Positions 17,999 through 26,188 of a stretch of 64,000 nt of DNA are shown piece by piece. This stretch comes from Methylocystis iwaonis (GTDB lineage: Bacteria; Pseudomonadota; Alphaproteobacteria; Rhizobiales; Beijerinckiaceae). The stretch covers positions 1,160,001 through 1,224,000 of the forward strand of contig NZ_AP027142.1 in assembly GCF_027925385.1 (NCBI RefSeq), read 5' to 3'. Below the pieces are notes generated by a model, which was not told the origin of the DNA, searched no databases, and saw only the letters and a list, made by a program, of their open reading frames with translations. The position numbers and the translations under genes are program-made. The first letter of the stretch is position 1, and each line of letters starts with the position of its first letter.

Positions 17999-19300
17999 CT
18001 AGAGAGAGTTGAGAAAAGCGAGCAGGGCGTCGCGCTCCTGCTTTTGAAGTTGACGAAAGGCCTCGGCGGCAGGTTGGGCTTCGCCGCCATGCCAAAGGAT
18101 CGCTTCCGTGAGCGTGCGCGCGCGTGCGTCATGCAGATAATTTGCGCCGTCGCCGCCCTTGCCGGCGAGGCCGAGGCCCCAGAGCGGCGGCGTGCGCCAG
18201 TCGCGCGGGCCGGCGTCGTAATCCGGGCGCCCGTCGGCGAGGCCCTCGCCCATGTCGTGCAGCAGCAGATCCGTATAGGGGTGAATCTCGGCGCCGCTCA
18301 GCGCAGGGAGCGCCGGAAGGGCCCCGAGCCGCAGCGTCTCGCGATGGCAAGTCGCGCAGCCGAGCGTGTGGAATTGCTTTTCGCCGGCGACGACCTGCGG
18401 CGCGTCGGCCGCGCGGCGCGCGGGAACCGCAAGCCAGCGGATGTAATCCGTGACCGCGTCGAGCTGTGTGTCAGTCAGATCGGGCTTTAGCGAGCCCGCG
18501 GCGCGGCAGGCTTCCTGTGTCGCCGTGCACGTCTCGGTCGGAAACATCGAGGAGGTGACGCCAATGTCTTCGGCGAAGGCGTTGGCGATCTGCTGGCGCA
18601 GACTCGGTTGATTGGCCTTCAATCCGAACCGACCGAGCGTCCTGGCGTTGGCTTCGATGCTCCAGACAAAATTAGGTCTGCCTTTGCCGGCGAGGATTTC
18701 CGCATCCGGCACGGCCTCCAGCAATCCCAGGCCAAAGACCGGCGGCGCGTTGCGCAGCGAGGTCTTCGTCTCTTGTCCCAGCTCGCCATAGGCAAGGCGG
18801 CGGAAAGCGAGCTTGGGGCGGCGCAGGGACACGCGCTCGCCATCGGCGAGAGCGACGGTTGTCTCGTCGAAGGCGGCGGTCGCCTGGCCTTCTCCAGGGA
18901 CTCCGGGAACGCCCTCGGGATTGAGCTGAGCGCCGTAAATGGGATGGGCGCGCGGTCCGCCATGCGCGTCCGTTCCCTCGACGCTCAGCCTCGCCACCAT
19001 ATGCCGCGTGACGCCATTCTCGGGATCAGGAGCGGCGCCGCGTCCGTTTTTCACATGGCAGGCGATACAGGAAAGCCGGTTGTAGAGCGGGCCAAGCCCG
19101 ATGAGGTCGGGGTGATCGTCAGAGGGGCCGATCAGCCACGCCTGGCGGAACAGCCCCGAGCCGCGTCGGAAGATCGGCGTCTGCGCGGCCGTCAGGCTGT
19201 CAATCGGCTGGGTGAAAGCCTCTGTCGGCGGCGCGCTGGTTTCATAGCGCGCCGCGCCCATGAGCAGCAGCGCGCCGAGAAGAAGACCGGCGCGTTTCAC
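17999..19300 (-). CDS. Di-heme DUF1111 (thiol oxidoreductase-like) cytochrome
   Basis: A 433-residue exported protein of the DUF1111/di-heme oxidoreductase family, related to cytochrome c peroxidases. An N-terminal hydrophobic signal (about 4-17) precedes two heme c sites, C78-I-A-C81-H82 and C315-A-T-C318-H319. The GTG at 19300 overlaps the stop of the binding-protein gene (GTGA); the frame open upstream is an artefact inside that gene. Family members often sit beside imelysin and iron-uptake genes. Here the partners are a TonB receptor and a periplasmic binding protein, so a redox step on the imported metal is a reasonable inference, not shown. Confidence 0.88.
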   Translation of the reverse strand: MKRAGLLLGALLLMGAARYETSAPPTEAFTQPIDSLTAAQTPIFRRGSGLFRQAWLIGPSDDHPDLIGLGPLYNRLSCIACHVKNGRGAAPDPENGVTRHMVARLSVEGTDAHGGPRAHPIYGAQLNPEGVPGVPGEGQATAAFDETTVALADGERVSLRRPKLAFRRLAYGELGQETKTSLRNAPPVFGLGLLEAVPDAEILAGKGRPNFVWSIEANARTLGRFGLKANQPSLRQQIANAFAEDIGVTSSMFPTETCTATQEACRAAGSLKPDLTDTQLDAVTDYIRWLAVPARRAADAPQVVAGEKQFHTLGCATCHRETLRLGALPALPALSGAEIHPYTDLLLHDMGEGLADGRPDYDAGPRDWRTPPLWGLGLAGKGGDGANYLHDARARTLTEAILWHGGEAQPAAEAFRQLQKQERDALLAFLNSL

Positions 19301-20634
19301 GGCGCGATCCCGAGGGTCGCGAGCTTTTCTTTCGCTTGGCGGCGCGCCGTCGCGAGATCGTCGCGCCATTTGGCGATCCGCTGGGGATCGACCGCGTCGC
19401 GATCGCCGAAAGCGTCGAGGAAGGCGGGGTCTTTCGCTTCGCGCTCCGAGACCGGCACGACGCTCAAGAGCCGGCGCACCTCGCTCAGCGTCTCTTTGGC
19501 TTTGGCCCCGCTGTCCTTGCTCTCGGCCTCGTGGACGGCGCGCCACAGCGCCGCGCGCTCGTCATGGCCTTCGACGATGGCGAGGTCGAAGAGAAGCGTG
19601 ATCAATGGCGGCCGCCGCCGCCCGATGTCCATATCGTAATCGAGGATCGAGTCGGCCGGCAGTTTGAAGGGATCGACGAGCGCCGCCGGCGCGCCCTGAT
19701 AGGAGTCGGGCCTTGCCGGATGGCGCATGCTGTCGCGCTCGATCATCAGCTTTTGGCCGTCCGCGGAAAGCGCGAAATCGACGAAGGACTTGGCTTCCGC
19801 CGCATGTTTCGTCGCGGCGGTGACGGCGATATGCGCGGGCAGGAAGGCGGTGCGCTCGGGATAGATCATCTCCACCGGCGCGCCATTGGCCTTGGCGCTT
19901 ACGGCGAAAAAGTCGATGGTGAGTGCAAAGACCGCCGCGCCGTCGCGCACTTGCGCGGTCGGCAGGGCGCCTTGGGCGAGGAGCGCGGCTTCTCCCGCCA
20001 TCTCGCTCAACTGCGCCCAGCCGTTTTCCCATCCTTCGCTTTGCAGGAAGATGTCGTAGAGCGCAGGGGAAAAGCCGACCTTCGCCGCAATGGGCATCGC
20101 CAAGTGGCGCGCATAGTTCGGGGCGGCGAGATCACGCCAGCGCTTCGGCGCCGCGAGACCGCTCGCCGCGGCGAGCGCCGGATTCATCACGACGCCATAG
20201 CCCGCGACGTCATAGGCCTCGTAAAACCCCGCCGGGTCGGAGATTTGCTCGCGCCCGAGGCGGCCCGGAAGCGCCGTGCGGTCCACCGAGATTTTCTGGA
20301 AGGCGCCGCGCTCGCGCAGGGTCGCGAAATTGGCGATGGTCGGCGCCCAATAGACATCGGCGCCGCCTTGCGCCGGCTTGCTGAGCTCGGCAAGCGCGTC
20401 CCGCGATTGCTTCCAGACGAACTGAATATGGAGGTCCGGATAGCGTTTCTCGAATTCTTGCTCGTAACGCGTCGTGAGCTCTTCCGGGAAGCTGGTGACG
20501 ACGACGATCTTGGTTTCCTCCGCCTGCGCCAGGCGAAGCGGGATGGCGTCAAATGCGATGCATCCCAGGAGCGTCGCGCGGGAGATGGCGGCGACGCCGC
20601 GCTTGAATCGATTCGATATGTTTATCTGGTACAT
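19297..20634 (-). CDS. Periplasmic substrate-binding protein (Fe3+/AfuA-like)
   Basis: A 445-residue protein with an N-terminal signal (hydrophobic about 15-34, ending LAQA-EE). The mature part opens KIVVVTSFPEELTTRY, as in Fe3+/polyamine-type binding proteins, and has the ADVYWAPTIANF ligand loop. The last 120 residues or so go beyond the usual fold, with charged helices. No permease or ATPase gene is nearby, so it is an orphan binding protein. It is the first gene of the operon with the di-heme protein and TonB receptor. The ribosome site is weak. Confidence 0.85.
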   Translation of the reverse strand: MYQINISNRFKRGVAAISRATLLGCIAFDAIPLRLAQAEETKIVVVTSFPEELTTRYEQEFEKRYPDLHIQFVWKQSRDALAELSKPAQGGADVYWAPTIANFATLRERGAFQKISVDRTALPGRLGREQISDPAGFYEAYDVAGYGVVMNPALAAASGLAAPKRWRDLAAPNYARHLAMPIAAKVGFSPALYDIFLQSEGWENGWAQLSEMAGEAALLAQGALPTAQVRDGAAVFALTIDFFAVSAKANGAPVEMIYPERTAFLPAHIAVTAATKHAAEAKSFVDFALSADGQKLMIERDSMRHPARPDSYQGAPAALVDPFKLPADSILDYDMDIGRRRPPLITLLFDLAIVEGHDERAALWRAVHEAESKDSGAKAKETLSEVRRLLSVVPVSEREAKDPAFLDAFGDRDAVDPQRIAKWRDDLATARRQAKEKLATLGIAP

Positions 20635-20641
20635 AACGGAA

Positions 20642-20670
20642 AGCTATGACAAGCTGTGCAATACTGTCAA
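20642..20670 (-). promoter_or_regulatory. Possible promoter of the binding-protein/receptor operon
   Basis: On the minus strand a perfect TTGACA (20670-20665) is followed after 17 bases by ATAGCT (20647-20642). The -10 box is a weak match. Transcription would begin next to the ATG at 20634, leaving little or no leader. That agrees with the lack of a clear ribosome site, but either element may be chance. Confidence 0.35.
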
Positions 20671-20696
20671 CAGAGGCCAAGCTTAAAAAGTACGCG

Positions 20697-20786
20697 AATA
20701 TAGCGCTAAATGACGGCGCCAGAAGGCTTGCAAGCAAGCGCGGTATCGCAGTCCTGCATTATATATGGCGCCTATATGTATATGGC
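20697..20786. promoter_or_regulatory. TATATA-rich motifs resembling molybdate (ModE) boxes
   Basis: ATATAGCGCT at 20697-20706 (AGCGCTATAT on the other strand) lies 63 bases before the binding-protein ATG. A further TATATA-N7-TATATG arrangement starts near 20761, with TATATGGCGC repeated twice. ModE boxes are built of CG(C/T)TATATA half-sites. The same ten bases occur at 21877-21886, upstream of a molybdenum-enzyme accessory gene. AT-rich runs stand out in this GC-rich DNA. Binding by ModE is inference. Confidence 0.4.
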
Positions 20787-20937
20787 GCGCCGGCGTGGCG
20801 AAGGCGGGCGCAAGCGCAGATCGCCCGCCCGCGGAGGGCAGGGGCGTGCGCAGATAATCCTGTGGCGGCGCGCGGCCGGCTCAGAGCGCATTCCGCAAGA
20901 GTTAGTAGACTTTTGATTCCATGCGAGCGAAAGCGCG

Positions 20938-21795
20938 CTAGAGTTGGAACGGGATGAGAAGCTGGCTGATTGGCGCCCTCGCCATCGCCGCAATCACCGC
21001 CTCTGCGATGGCGCGGCCTCTCTCGTCCGTGCCCGTCCAACAAGCGGCGCGGCCGCGCGGGTCGATCTCGACGAGCTTCACTTCGGCGGGCGCAGCAACG
21101 CCGTCGCGCGCGATTCCGCGCAGAAAACCATCCATCGGCGCCTTTATCGGCTGGCTGTCCAAATGGCCGAGAACAAAGCCCTTGAAGACCTGCGCGCCGA
21201 TGTCGAGCGGCGTGCGCCACACGCCCGGCCGCGCCGAATAGACGAAACGCTCCTTGCCGACGCCGCCCAAGGCGCGCGCGACCCCATCGGCGTCGCGCGT
21301 CTCGCCGGCGTCGAGAAGCGCGCCCGTCTTCGTGGGGTGGGTTTCGATGGCGATGTCGCAGTTCTCGCCCACAGCAAATTTTGGTCCGACGCCGATAGCG
21401 AGTCCGGCGACGCCGCGAAGGTCCGGCGTGACGCGGTGTTTTTGAAGTCGCGCGTCGACGACGGCGACGGGGGCGCGCAAGGTGATCAGATCGGTCAATT
21501 GTAGATGCGTGACGGCCGCCCGCCCGCGCAAGGCGAGGGCGTCGATGATCTCCAAAGCGGTCTCGGCGCGCTGCCCGACGACGCCGTCGACGGCGACCTG
21601 ATCGTCGAATAGCGCGTCATGGAACGCCATCCCACGCCGGATGACGGGTGGAAACGGGTCATGGCTCAGCACGACGCGAAAACGCTCCCAGCAGAGCCTG
21701 ACGGCGATCGCCGAGGCGATCTCATTCGTCCCGAGGATAATCGCGTATGGATCGGCCTGATTATGCAGAAAGCTACGCGGCTGGAGATCGTTCAT
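20938..21795 (-). CDS. YqeB-like (EF2563 family) molybdenum hydroxylase accessory protein
   Basis: A 285-residue protein matching the EF2563/YqeB family by eye. It has an N-terminal Rossmann-like AIILGTNEIASAIAVRL (about 18-34), PVIRRGMAFHDALFD, VVDARL, IGVGPKFAVGENCD and the C-terminal APMDGFLRGI with EIDPRG. Family members are linked to selenium-dependent molybdenum hydroxylases and cofactor sulfuration, but many occur without selenium enzymes. No molybdenum hydroxylase gene is in the window. An AGCGCTATATATATTG motif lies about 85 bases upstream. Its end is 303 bases from the next operon, which points the same way. Confidence 0.75.
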   Translation of the reverse strand: MNDLQPRSFLHNQADPYAIILGTNEIASAIAVRLCWERFRVVLSHDPFPPVIRRGMAFHDALFDDQVAVDGVVGQRAETALEIIDALALRGRAAVTHLQLTDLITLRAPVAVVDARLQKHRVTPDLRGVAGLAIGVGPKFAVGENCDIAIETHPTKTGALLDAGETRDADGVARALGGVGKERFVYSARPGVWRTPLDIGAQVFKGFVLGHLDSQPIKAPMDGFLRGIARDGVAAPAEVKLVEIDPRGRAACWTGTDERGRAIAEAVIAAMARAPISQLLIPFQL

Positions 21796-21872
21796 CGCTG
21801 CATCCCTTTTCTCGGGAGATTGGCAGCAAGGAGCGGGCCAATGAGGCGACTAACGGGCAATCGGAAGGAATT

Positions 21873-21890
21873 CAATATATATAGCGCTGC
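21873..21890 (-). promoter_or_regulatory. Second AGCGCTATAT motif, upstream of the YqeB-like gene
   Basis: Read on the minus strand this is GCAGCGCTATATATATTG, sharing ten bases with the motif at 20697-20706. It contains the CGCTATATA half-site typical of ModE boxes. The second half-site is poor or absent. Confidence 0.35.
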
Positions 21891-22002
21891 AAAGTAGAGG
21901 CGTCTGGTTTCTGGCGTCTTGAAGCTTCATTGGGCCAGCCTTGTGCCGTCTGACGCAATTTTGTGGCAAAGCGGACATCGAGGGCGCTCGCCCGCGCCGG
22001 CC

Positions 22003-22581
22003 TCAGGCGCCGAGCTTCTTTTTGAGCGCCGCTACGGGGTCCGACGTTTCCAGATTGTCCAAGACGATCGCCGCCCCGGCAAGATTCGCGTTGATCAGAT
22101 CGCTGACCTGCGAAAGCCATTGTTCCGCATCGCCGGCGTCAGCCTCCGCCTTGGCGGCCCGTGCTTCGGCGGCCCCGGCCCTCGTCCGCTCCTTCAAAAG
22201 CTCGGTTTCCGCTCTCACGGCCCTTTCTTCGGCCTGAACGGCGCGGCGCTCGGCGGCGGAGAGTTTCTTGCCGAGGTCGCAGTTGAGCTGCTCGGCCTCG
22301 CGGACGCGATCGCGGTAAAGCGCAACTGTGTTCTCAGAGGATGCAAAATCCGCCTGAAGTTGGCGAATAGCCTCGACAGCCCAATTCTCTATGTCGGCGT
22401 TCCGCTTTTCGAGAAACTCCAGAGCCGTGTTCGCTCTCGTCAGGAGGTCGAGGGCGGCCGTCAGCGCCGGGCGCGGAGGAAAGCCGAGCGCGCTGTTCAG
22501 CTTTTTCCGCAAGACGTCGAGGTCGTTGTCCAGCGCGGAACCCAGGGGATTTTGAATAAATTGATGCTTCATAACGGCCAT
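22003..22581 (-). CDS. Coiled-coil protein of unknown function
   Basis: A 192-residue protein starting MAVMKHQFIQNP. Residues about 50-150 are rich in Ala, Glu, Arg and Leu with heptad spacing, a long coiled coil. The C-terminal part (QWLSQVSDLINANLAGAAIVLDNLE) looks like a short helical cap ending PVAALKKKLGA. I do not recognise a family. No clear ribosome site precedes the start; the ATG 9 bases inside is an alternative, and an open frame extends to 22800 without support. The neighbours are unrelated. It lies on the 3' side of tRNA-Ala, a common entry point for mobile DNA. Confidence 0.6.
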   Translation of the reverse strand: MAVMKHQFIQNPLGSALDNDLDVLRKKLNSALGFPPRPALTAALDLLTRANTALEFLEKRNADIENWAVEAIRQLQADFASSENTVALYRDRVREAEQLNCDLGKKLSAAERRAVQAEERAVRAETELLKERTRAGAAEARAAKAEADAGDAEQWLSQVSDLINANLAGAAIVLDNLETSDPVAALKKKLGA

Positions 22582-23246
<665 letters not shown>

Positions 23247-23369
23247 ATCTTTTCTACGGGCCTCTTGGGGGAGGCTGCGGCCGACGCGGCGTCGACGGGC
23301 GGTGTATAGTTCAGCCGGGCTTTGTCTGCAAGCCCGGCGAGCGGCTTTATGTCAATTTTCTCACAGGCC

Positions 23370-24731
23370 TCAAGCGGCCGCCGCCGTCACCCTGTTGCGG
23401 CCCGAGGTTTTGGAGGCGTAGAGGGCCTTGTCGGCGCGCCGCATCAGGGCGTCGGCGTTGGCGTCGGCGCCGCGCTCGGCGAGGCCGATGGAGGTGGTGA
23501 CCGGAATCGTCCGCGTCGCCTTGGGGTCGACGGGGAAGCGCGCGCCCTCGACCGCCGCGCGCACGCGTTCGGCGATTCGCTCGGCAACGGCGAGCGGCGT
23601 ATCGGGCATGACGACGACGAACTCCTCGCCGCCCAGGCGGCAGACGAGATCGGCGCTGCGCAGGACGCGCTTGATGCGTTGGGCGAAGGCCTTCAGCACC
23701 TCGTCGCCGGCGTCGTGGCCATAGGTGTCGTTGACCGATTTGAAGTGATCGATGTCGAGAATCATCAAGGACAGAGGCCGGCCCTTATGGGCGGTCTGGT
23801 CGAGCGCCGTGGCGAGATGGGTCTCGAGGAAGCGGCGGTTGTTCAACCCGGTGAGCGCGTCGACGACCGCGAGCTCAATCGCCGCCTGCACGTTTTCGTG
23901 CAGCGAGTCCGTGTAGCGCTTGCGCCGCAACTGCGTGCGCACGCGCGCCAGAAGCTCGTTGCGGTCGATCGGCCGCATGATATAGTCGTTCACGCCCAGA
24001 TCGAGACCCCGCAGGACGCGCTGGCGGTCGTCCATATCGGCCAACAGGAGGATCGGCAGCGTGCGGGTGCGTTCCAGCGAGCGCAATTGGCTGCACAGCC
24101 GCAGCGCGTCGAAATGGGCGAGGTTGAGGCTGACGACGACGAGCTCGTAATTATTCTCGGCGGCCCGGAACAAGGCCTCCTGCGGATGCTGTTCGATGTC
24201 GATGTCGTGGAAGTCGCGCAGCGCGGAGTCGATCCGGTCGGCCGAGCTCGGGCGATCCTCGACCAGCAGGATGCGGCCGCGCGCCCCGTCGTTGGGCTCG
24301 CGGGAGGCGAGGCCGAGATTGGCCGAGGTGCTGGCGCGGGCGCGCAATTCGTCGATGGTGATCTTGAGGCGCGCCAGCGACCGGACGCGCGCGATCAGCG
24401 CGATCTCGTCGACGGGCTTGGTGAGGAAATCGTCGGCGCCGCATTCGAGGCCGTGCACGCGATCCTCCGGTTGATCGAGCGCCGTCACGATCACCACCGG
24501 CAGATGCATTGTGGCGGGGTCGGCTTTCAACCGCGAGCAGACCTCGAATCCGTCCATGCCCGGCATCATGACGTCGAGCAGAACGATGTCGCAGCGCCCT
24601 TCGCGGCAGAGCTCCAGAGCCTGCGGGCCGTTCGTCGCCGTCACCACGTCGAAATATTCAGCAGAGAGGCGGGCTTCCAGCAGTTTGATGTTGGGGAGCA
24701 GATCGTCGACGATCAGGACGCGCGCGGTCAT
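23370..24731 (-). CDS. pleD: PleD response regulator/diguanylate cyclase
   Basis: A 453-residue PleD. A receiver domain (residues 1-120, phosphoryl-accepting D53) is followed by a second receiver-like domain (about 150-270) and a GGDEF domain with GGEEF at 367-371. The RxxD inhibition site (RSAD) stands five residues before it, so feedback by c-di-GMP is expected. In Caulobacter relatives phosphorylated PleD makes c-di-GMP at the cell pole during the swarmer-to-stalked change. It follows divK by 14 bases, as in most Hyphomicrobiales. Confidence 0.97.
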   Translation of the reverse strand: MTARVLIVDDLLPNIKLLEARLSAEYFDVVTATNGPQALELCREGRCDIVLLDVMMPGMDGFEVCSRLKADPATMHLPVVIVTALDQPEDRVHGLECGADDFLTKPVDEIALIARVRSLARLKITIDELRARASTSANLGLASREPNDGARGRILLVEDRPSSADRIDSALRDFHDIDIEQHPQEALFRAAENNYELVVVSLNLAHFDALRLCSQLRSLERTRTLPILLLADMDDRQRVLRGLDLGVNDYIMRPIDRNELLARVRTQLRRKRYTDSLHENVQAAIELAVVDALTGLNNRRFLETHLATALDQTAHKGRPLSLMILDIDHFKSVNDTYGHDAGDEVLKAFAQRIKRVLRSADLVCRLGGEEFVVVMPDTPLAVAERIAERVRAAVEGARFPVDPKATRTIPVTTSIGLAERGADANADALMRRADKALYASKTSGRNRVTAAAA

Positions 24732-24745
24732 AGGGCTGACGTCTC

Positions 24746-25120
24746 CTAGTTCTTGTCCGCAAGGAAGGAATTCACCGTCTCCAGAAATTTCGCGACCGAG
24801 ATCGGCTTGGAGAGATAAGCCTCGCAGCCGCCCTGGCGGATTTTCTCTTCGTCGCCCTTCATCGCGAAGGCGGTAATGGCGATGACCGGAATATCTTTCA
24901 GTTCATCGTCATCCTTCAGCCAGCGGGTGACTTCCAGGCCGCTGACCTCCGGCAATTGAATATCCATCAAGATGAGATCGGGCCGGTGCTCGCGCGCGAG
25001 CGAAATCGCGTCGACGCCGCTTTTGGTGCGAAGCGTCGCGTGCCCATTCGCCTCCAACAGATCGTTGAAGAGCTTCATGTTCAATTCGTTATCCTCTACG
25101 ATGAGGACTGTTTTCTTCAT
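24746..25120 (-). CDS. divK: Cell-cycle response regulator DivK
   Basis: A 124-residue single-domain receiver starting [19 protein letters not shown]9-D10, the phosphorylation site D53, T/S near 83 and K105 form the normal active site. Sequence and pairing with pleD identify DivK, which carries signals between PleC/DivJ and DivL to control CtrA. It is divergent from the DUF3572 gene, 83 bases away. Confidence 0.96.
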   Translation of the reverse strand: MKKTVLIVEDNELNMKLFNDLLEANGHATLRTKSGVDAISLAREHRPDLILMDIQLPEVSGLEVTRWLKDDDELKDIPVIAITAFAMKGDEEKIRQGGCEAYLSKPISVAKFLETVNSFLADKN

Positions 25121-25203
25121 GGCCCAGCTCTTGAAACGCGGCTGCTTCGAGGCGGCAAAAGGATCGAAGGGCCGTTTCGTTCATGCCTAACATGGGAGTA
25201 TTA

Positions 25204-25509
25204 ATGAAAATCGGCCGGAATGCGCGAGATATTCGCGCCCCAAAGACGATCGAGCCGGCGCCGGCGGAATTGGCTTTGCGCGCGCTGGCTTATCTCACCC
25301 ACGACGAAGAGCGCGTGTCGCGATTTCTCGCTTTGACAGGGCTCGACGCGGGCGATGTGCCCGCGCTCCTCGGCGATCGCGGCTTTCATCTCGCGGTTCT
25401 CGATCATTTGGCCGGGGATGAGGATGTGCTTTTGGCCTTCGCCGCCGCCGAAGGGCTGTCGCCGGAGGCCGTGGGTCGCGCCCGAAGGTCTCTCGGCGGC
25501 GGCGATTAG
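25204..25509 (+). CDS. DUF3572 family protein
   Basis: A 101-residue protein of the DUF3572 family, known in Alphaproteobacteria next to divK. It contains ALAYLTHDEERVSRFLALTGLD, then FHLAVLDHLAGDEDVLLAFA. The start at 25204 is preferred because GGGAG lies six bases before it; another ATG is at 25183. It has no known function. Shares its upstream region with divK. Confidence 0.8.
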   Translation: MKIGRNARDIRAPKTIEPAPAELALRALAYLTHDEERVSRFLALTGLDAGDVPALLGDRGFHLAVLDHLAGDEDVLLAFAAAEGLSPEAVGRARRSLGGGD

Positions 25510-25578
25510 GCTAGGCCCTGCCTGATTGGACATGCTCGAAAGATCGCGCGGGCCTTCGCCGTTATCGTAACGAGAGGC

Positions 25579-25989
25579 TTAAGCGCTTGCGCCAAGGGCA
25601 TCCGCGCCGGCTTTGGCGACGATCCCATCCTCGAATGATTGCACCCCGGACACGCCGATGGCGCCGATGACTTGCCCCTCATAGACGAGCGGCAGGCCGC
25701 CTTCGACAGGGATGATATGGGGCAGGCTCAGCAGCGCGACCCTGCCGCCGGCGACGGTCTCTTCCAGCGCTTTGCTGGGACGTTTAAACAGCGCCGCGGC
25801 GCGCGCCTTCGCCTGGGCGATGTCGCAGGAGGCGGGCTGCACGCCGTCGAGGCGCTCGAGATAGACGAGCAGGCCCGCGTCGTCGACGATGGCGATCACC
25901 ACGCTCCAGCCATTGCGCTGGGCCTCCTCCGCAGCCGCCGCCGCCACGCGCTTGGCGTCGGCGAGCGTCAAAACGAACTTCATTTTCAT
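25579..25989 (-). CDS. GlcG/HbpS family protein
   Basis: A 136-residue GlcG/HbpS (DUF336) protein. It has LTLADAKRVAAAA at the N-terminus, VVIAIVDDAGLLVYLERLDG in the middle and VIGAIGVSG near the end. Family members bind heme or cobalamin, or are encoded with glycolate oxidase. It lies next to glcD but on the other strand, so it may share the promoter region (25990-26188), which also holds a family F repeat. An AAGGAGACGAAATGA ribosome site precedes the start. Confidence 0.85.
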   Translation of the reverse strand: MKMKFVLTLADAKRVAAAAAEEAQRNGWSVVIAIVDDAGLLVYLERLDGVQPASCDIAQAKARAAALFKRPSKALEETVAGGRVALLSLPHIIPVEGGLPLVYEGQVIGAIGVSGVQSFEDGIVAKAGADALGASA

Positions 25990-26006
25990 TTCGTCTCCTT
26001 TTGATT

Positions 26007-26068
26007 GGACCGTGAGCCTTTAATTGGACCGCGAGCCTTCAGGCTCGCTCGAGAAGCGCGCGGTCCGG
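26007..26068. repeat. Palindromic repeat (family F) between glcG-like gene and glcD
   Basis: GGACCGCGAGCCTTCAGGCTCGC followed by CGCGCGGTCC forms a two-armed hairpin. The second member is at 47956-48014. Confidence 0.75.
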
Positions 26069-26188
26069 AAGCGTCGGACTTGCGCCCATCCTGCGCCTCG
26101 ACTAGGGAAAATTTCCGAGGCCGCTGCAATCCCACGCCCGGAGCGCCGGCGCAACGGCGCGCTCGATGCGCTGAGGAGGCGCTGATTA

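Noticed and set aside
15769..19300. MbnT/MbnH-type methanobactin uptake locus
   Set aside because: The di-heme protein is DUF1111 type, not MbnH; no MbnP or methanobactin gene is seen.
23322..24749. 475-codon plus-strand open frame opposite pleD
   Set aside because: Shadow of pleD, whose receiver and GGEEF motifs are clear.
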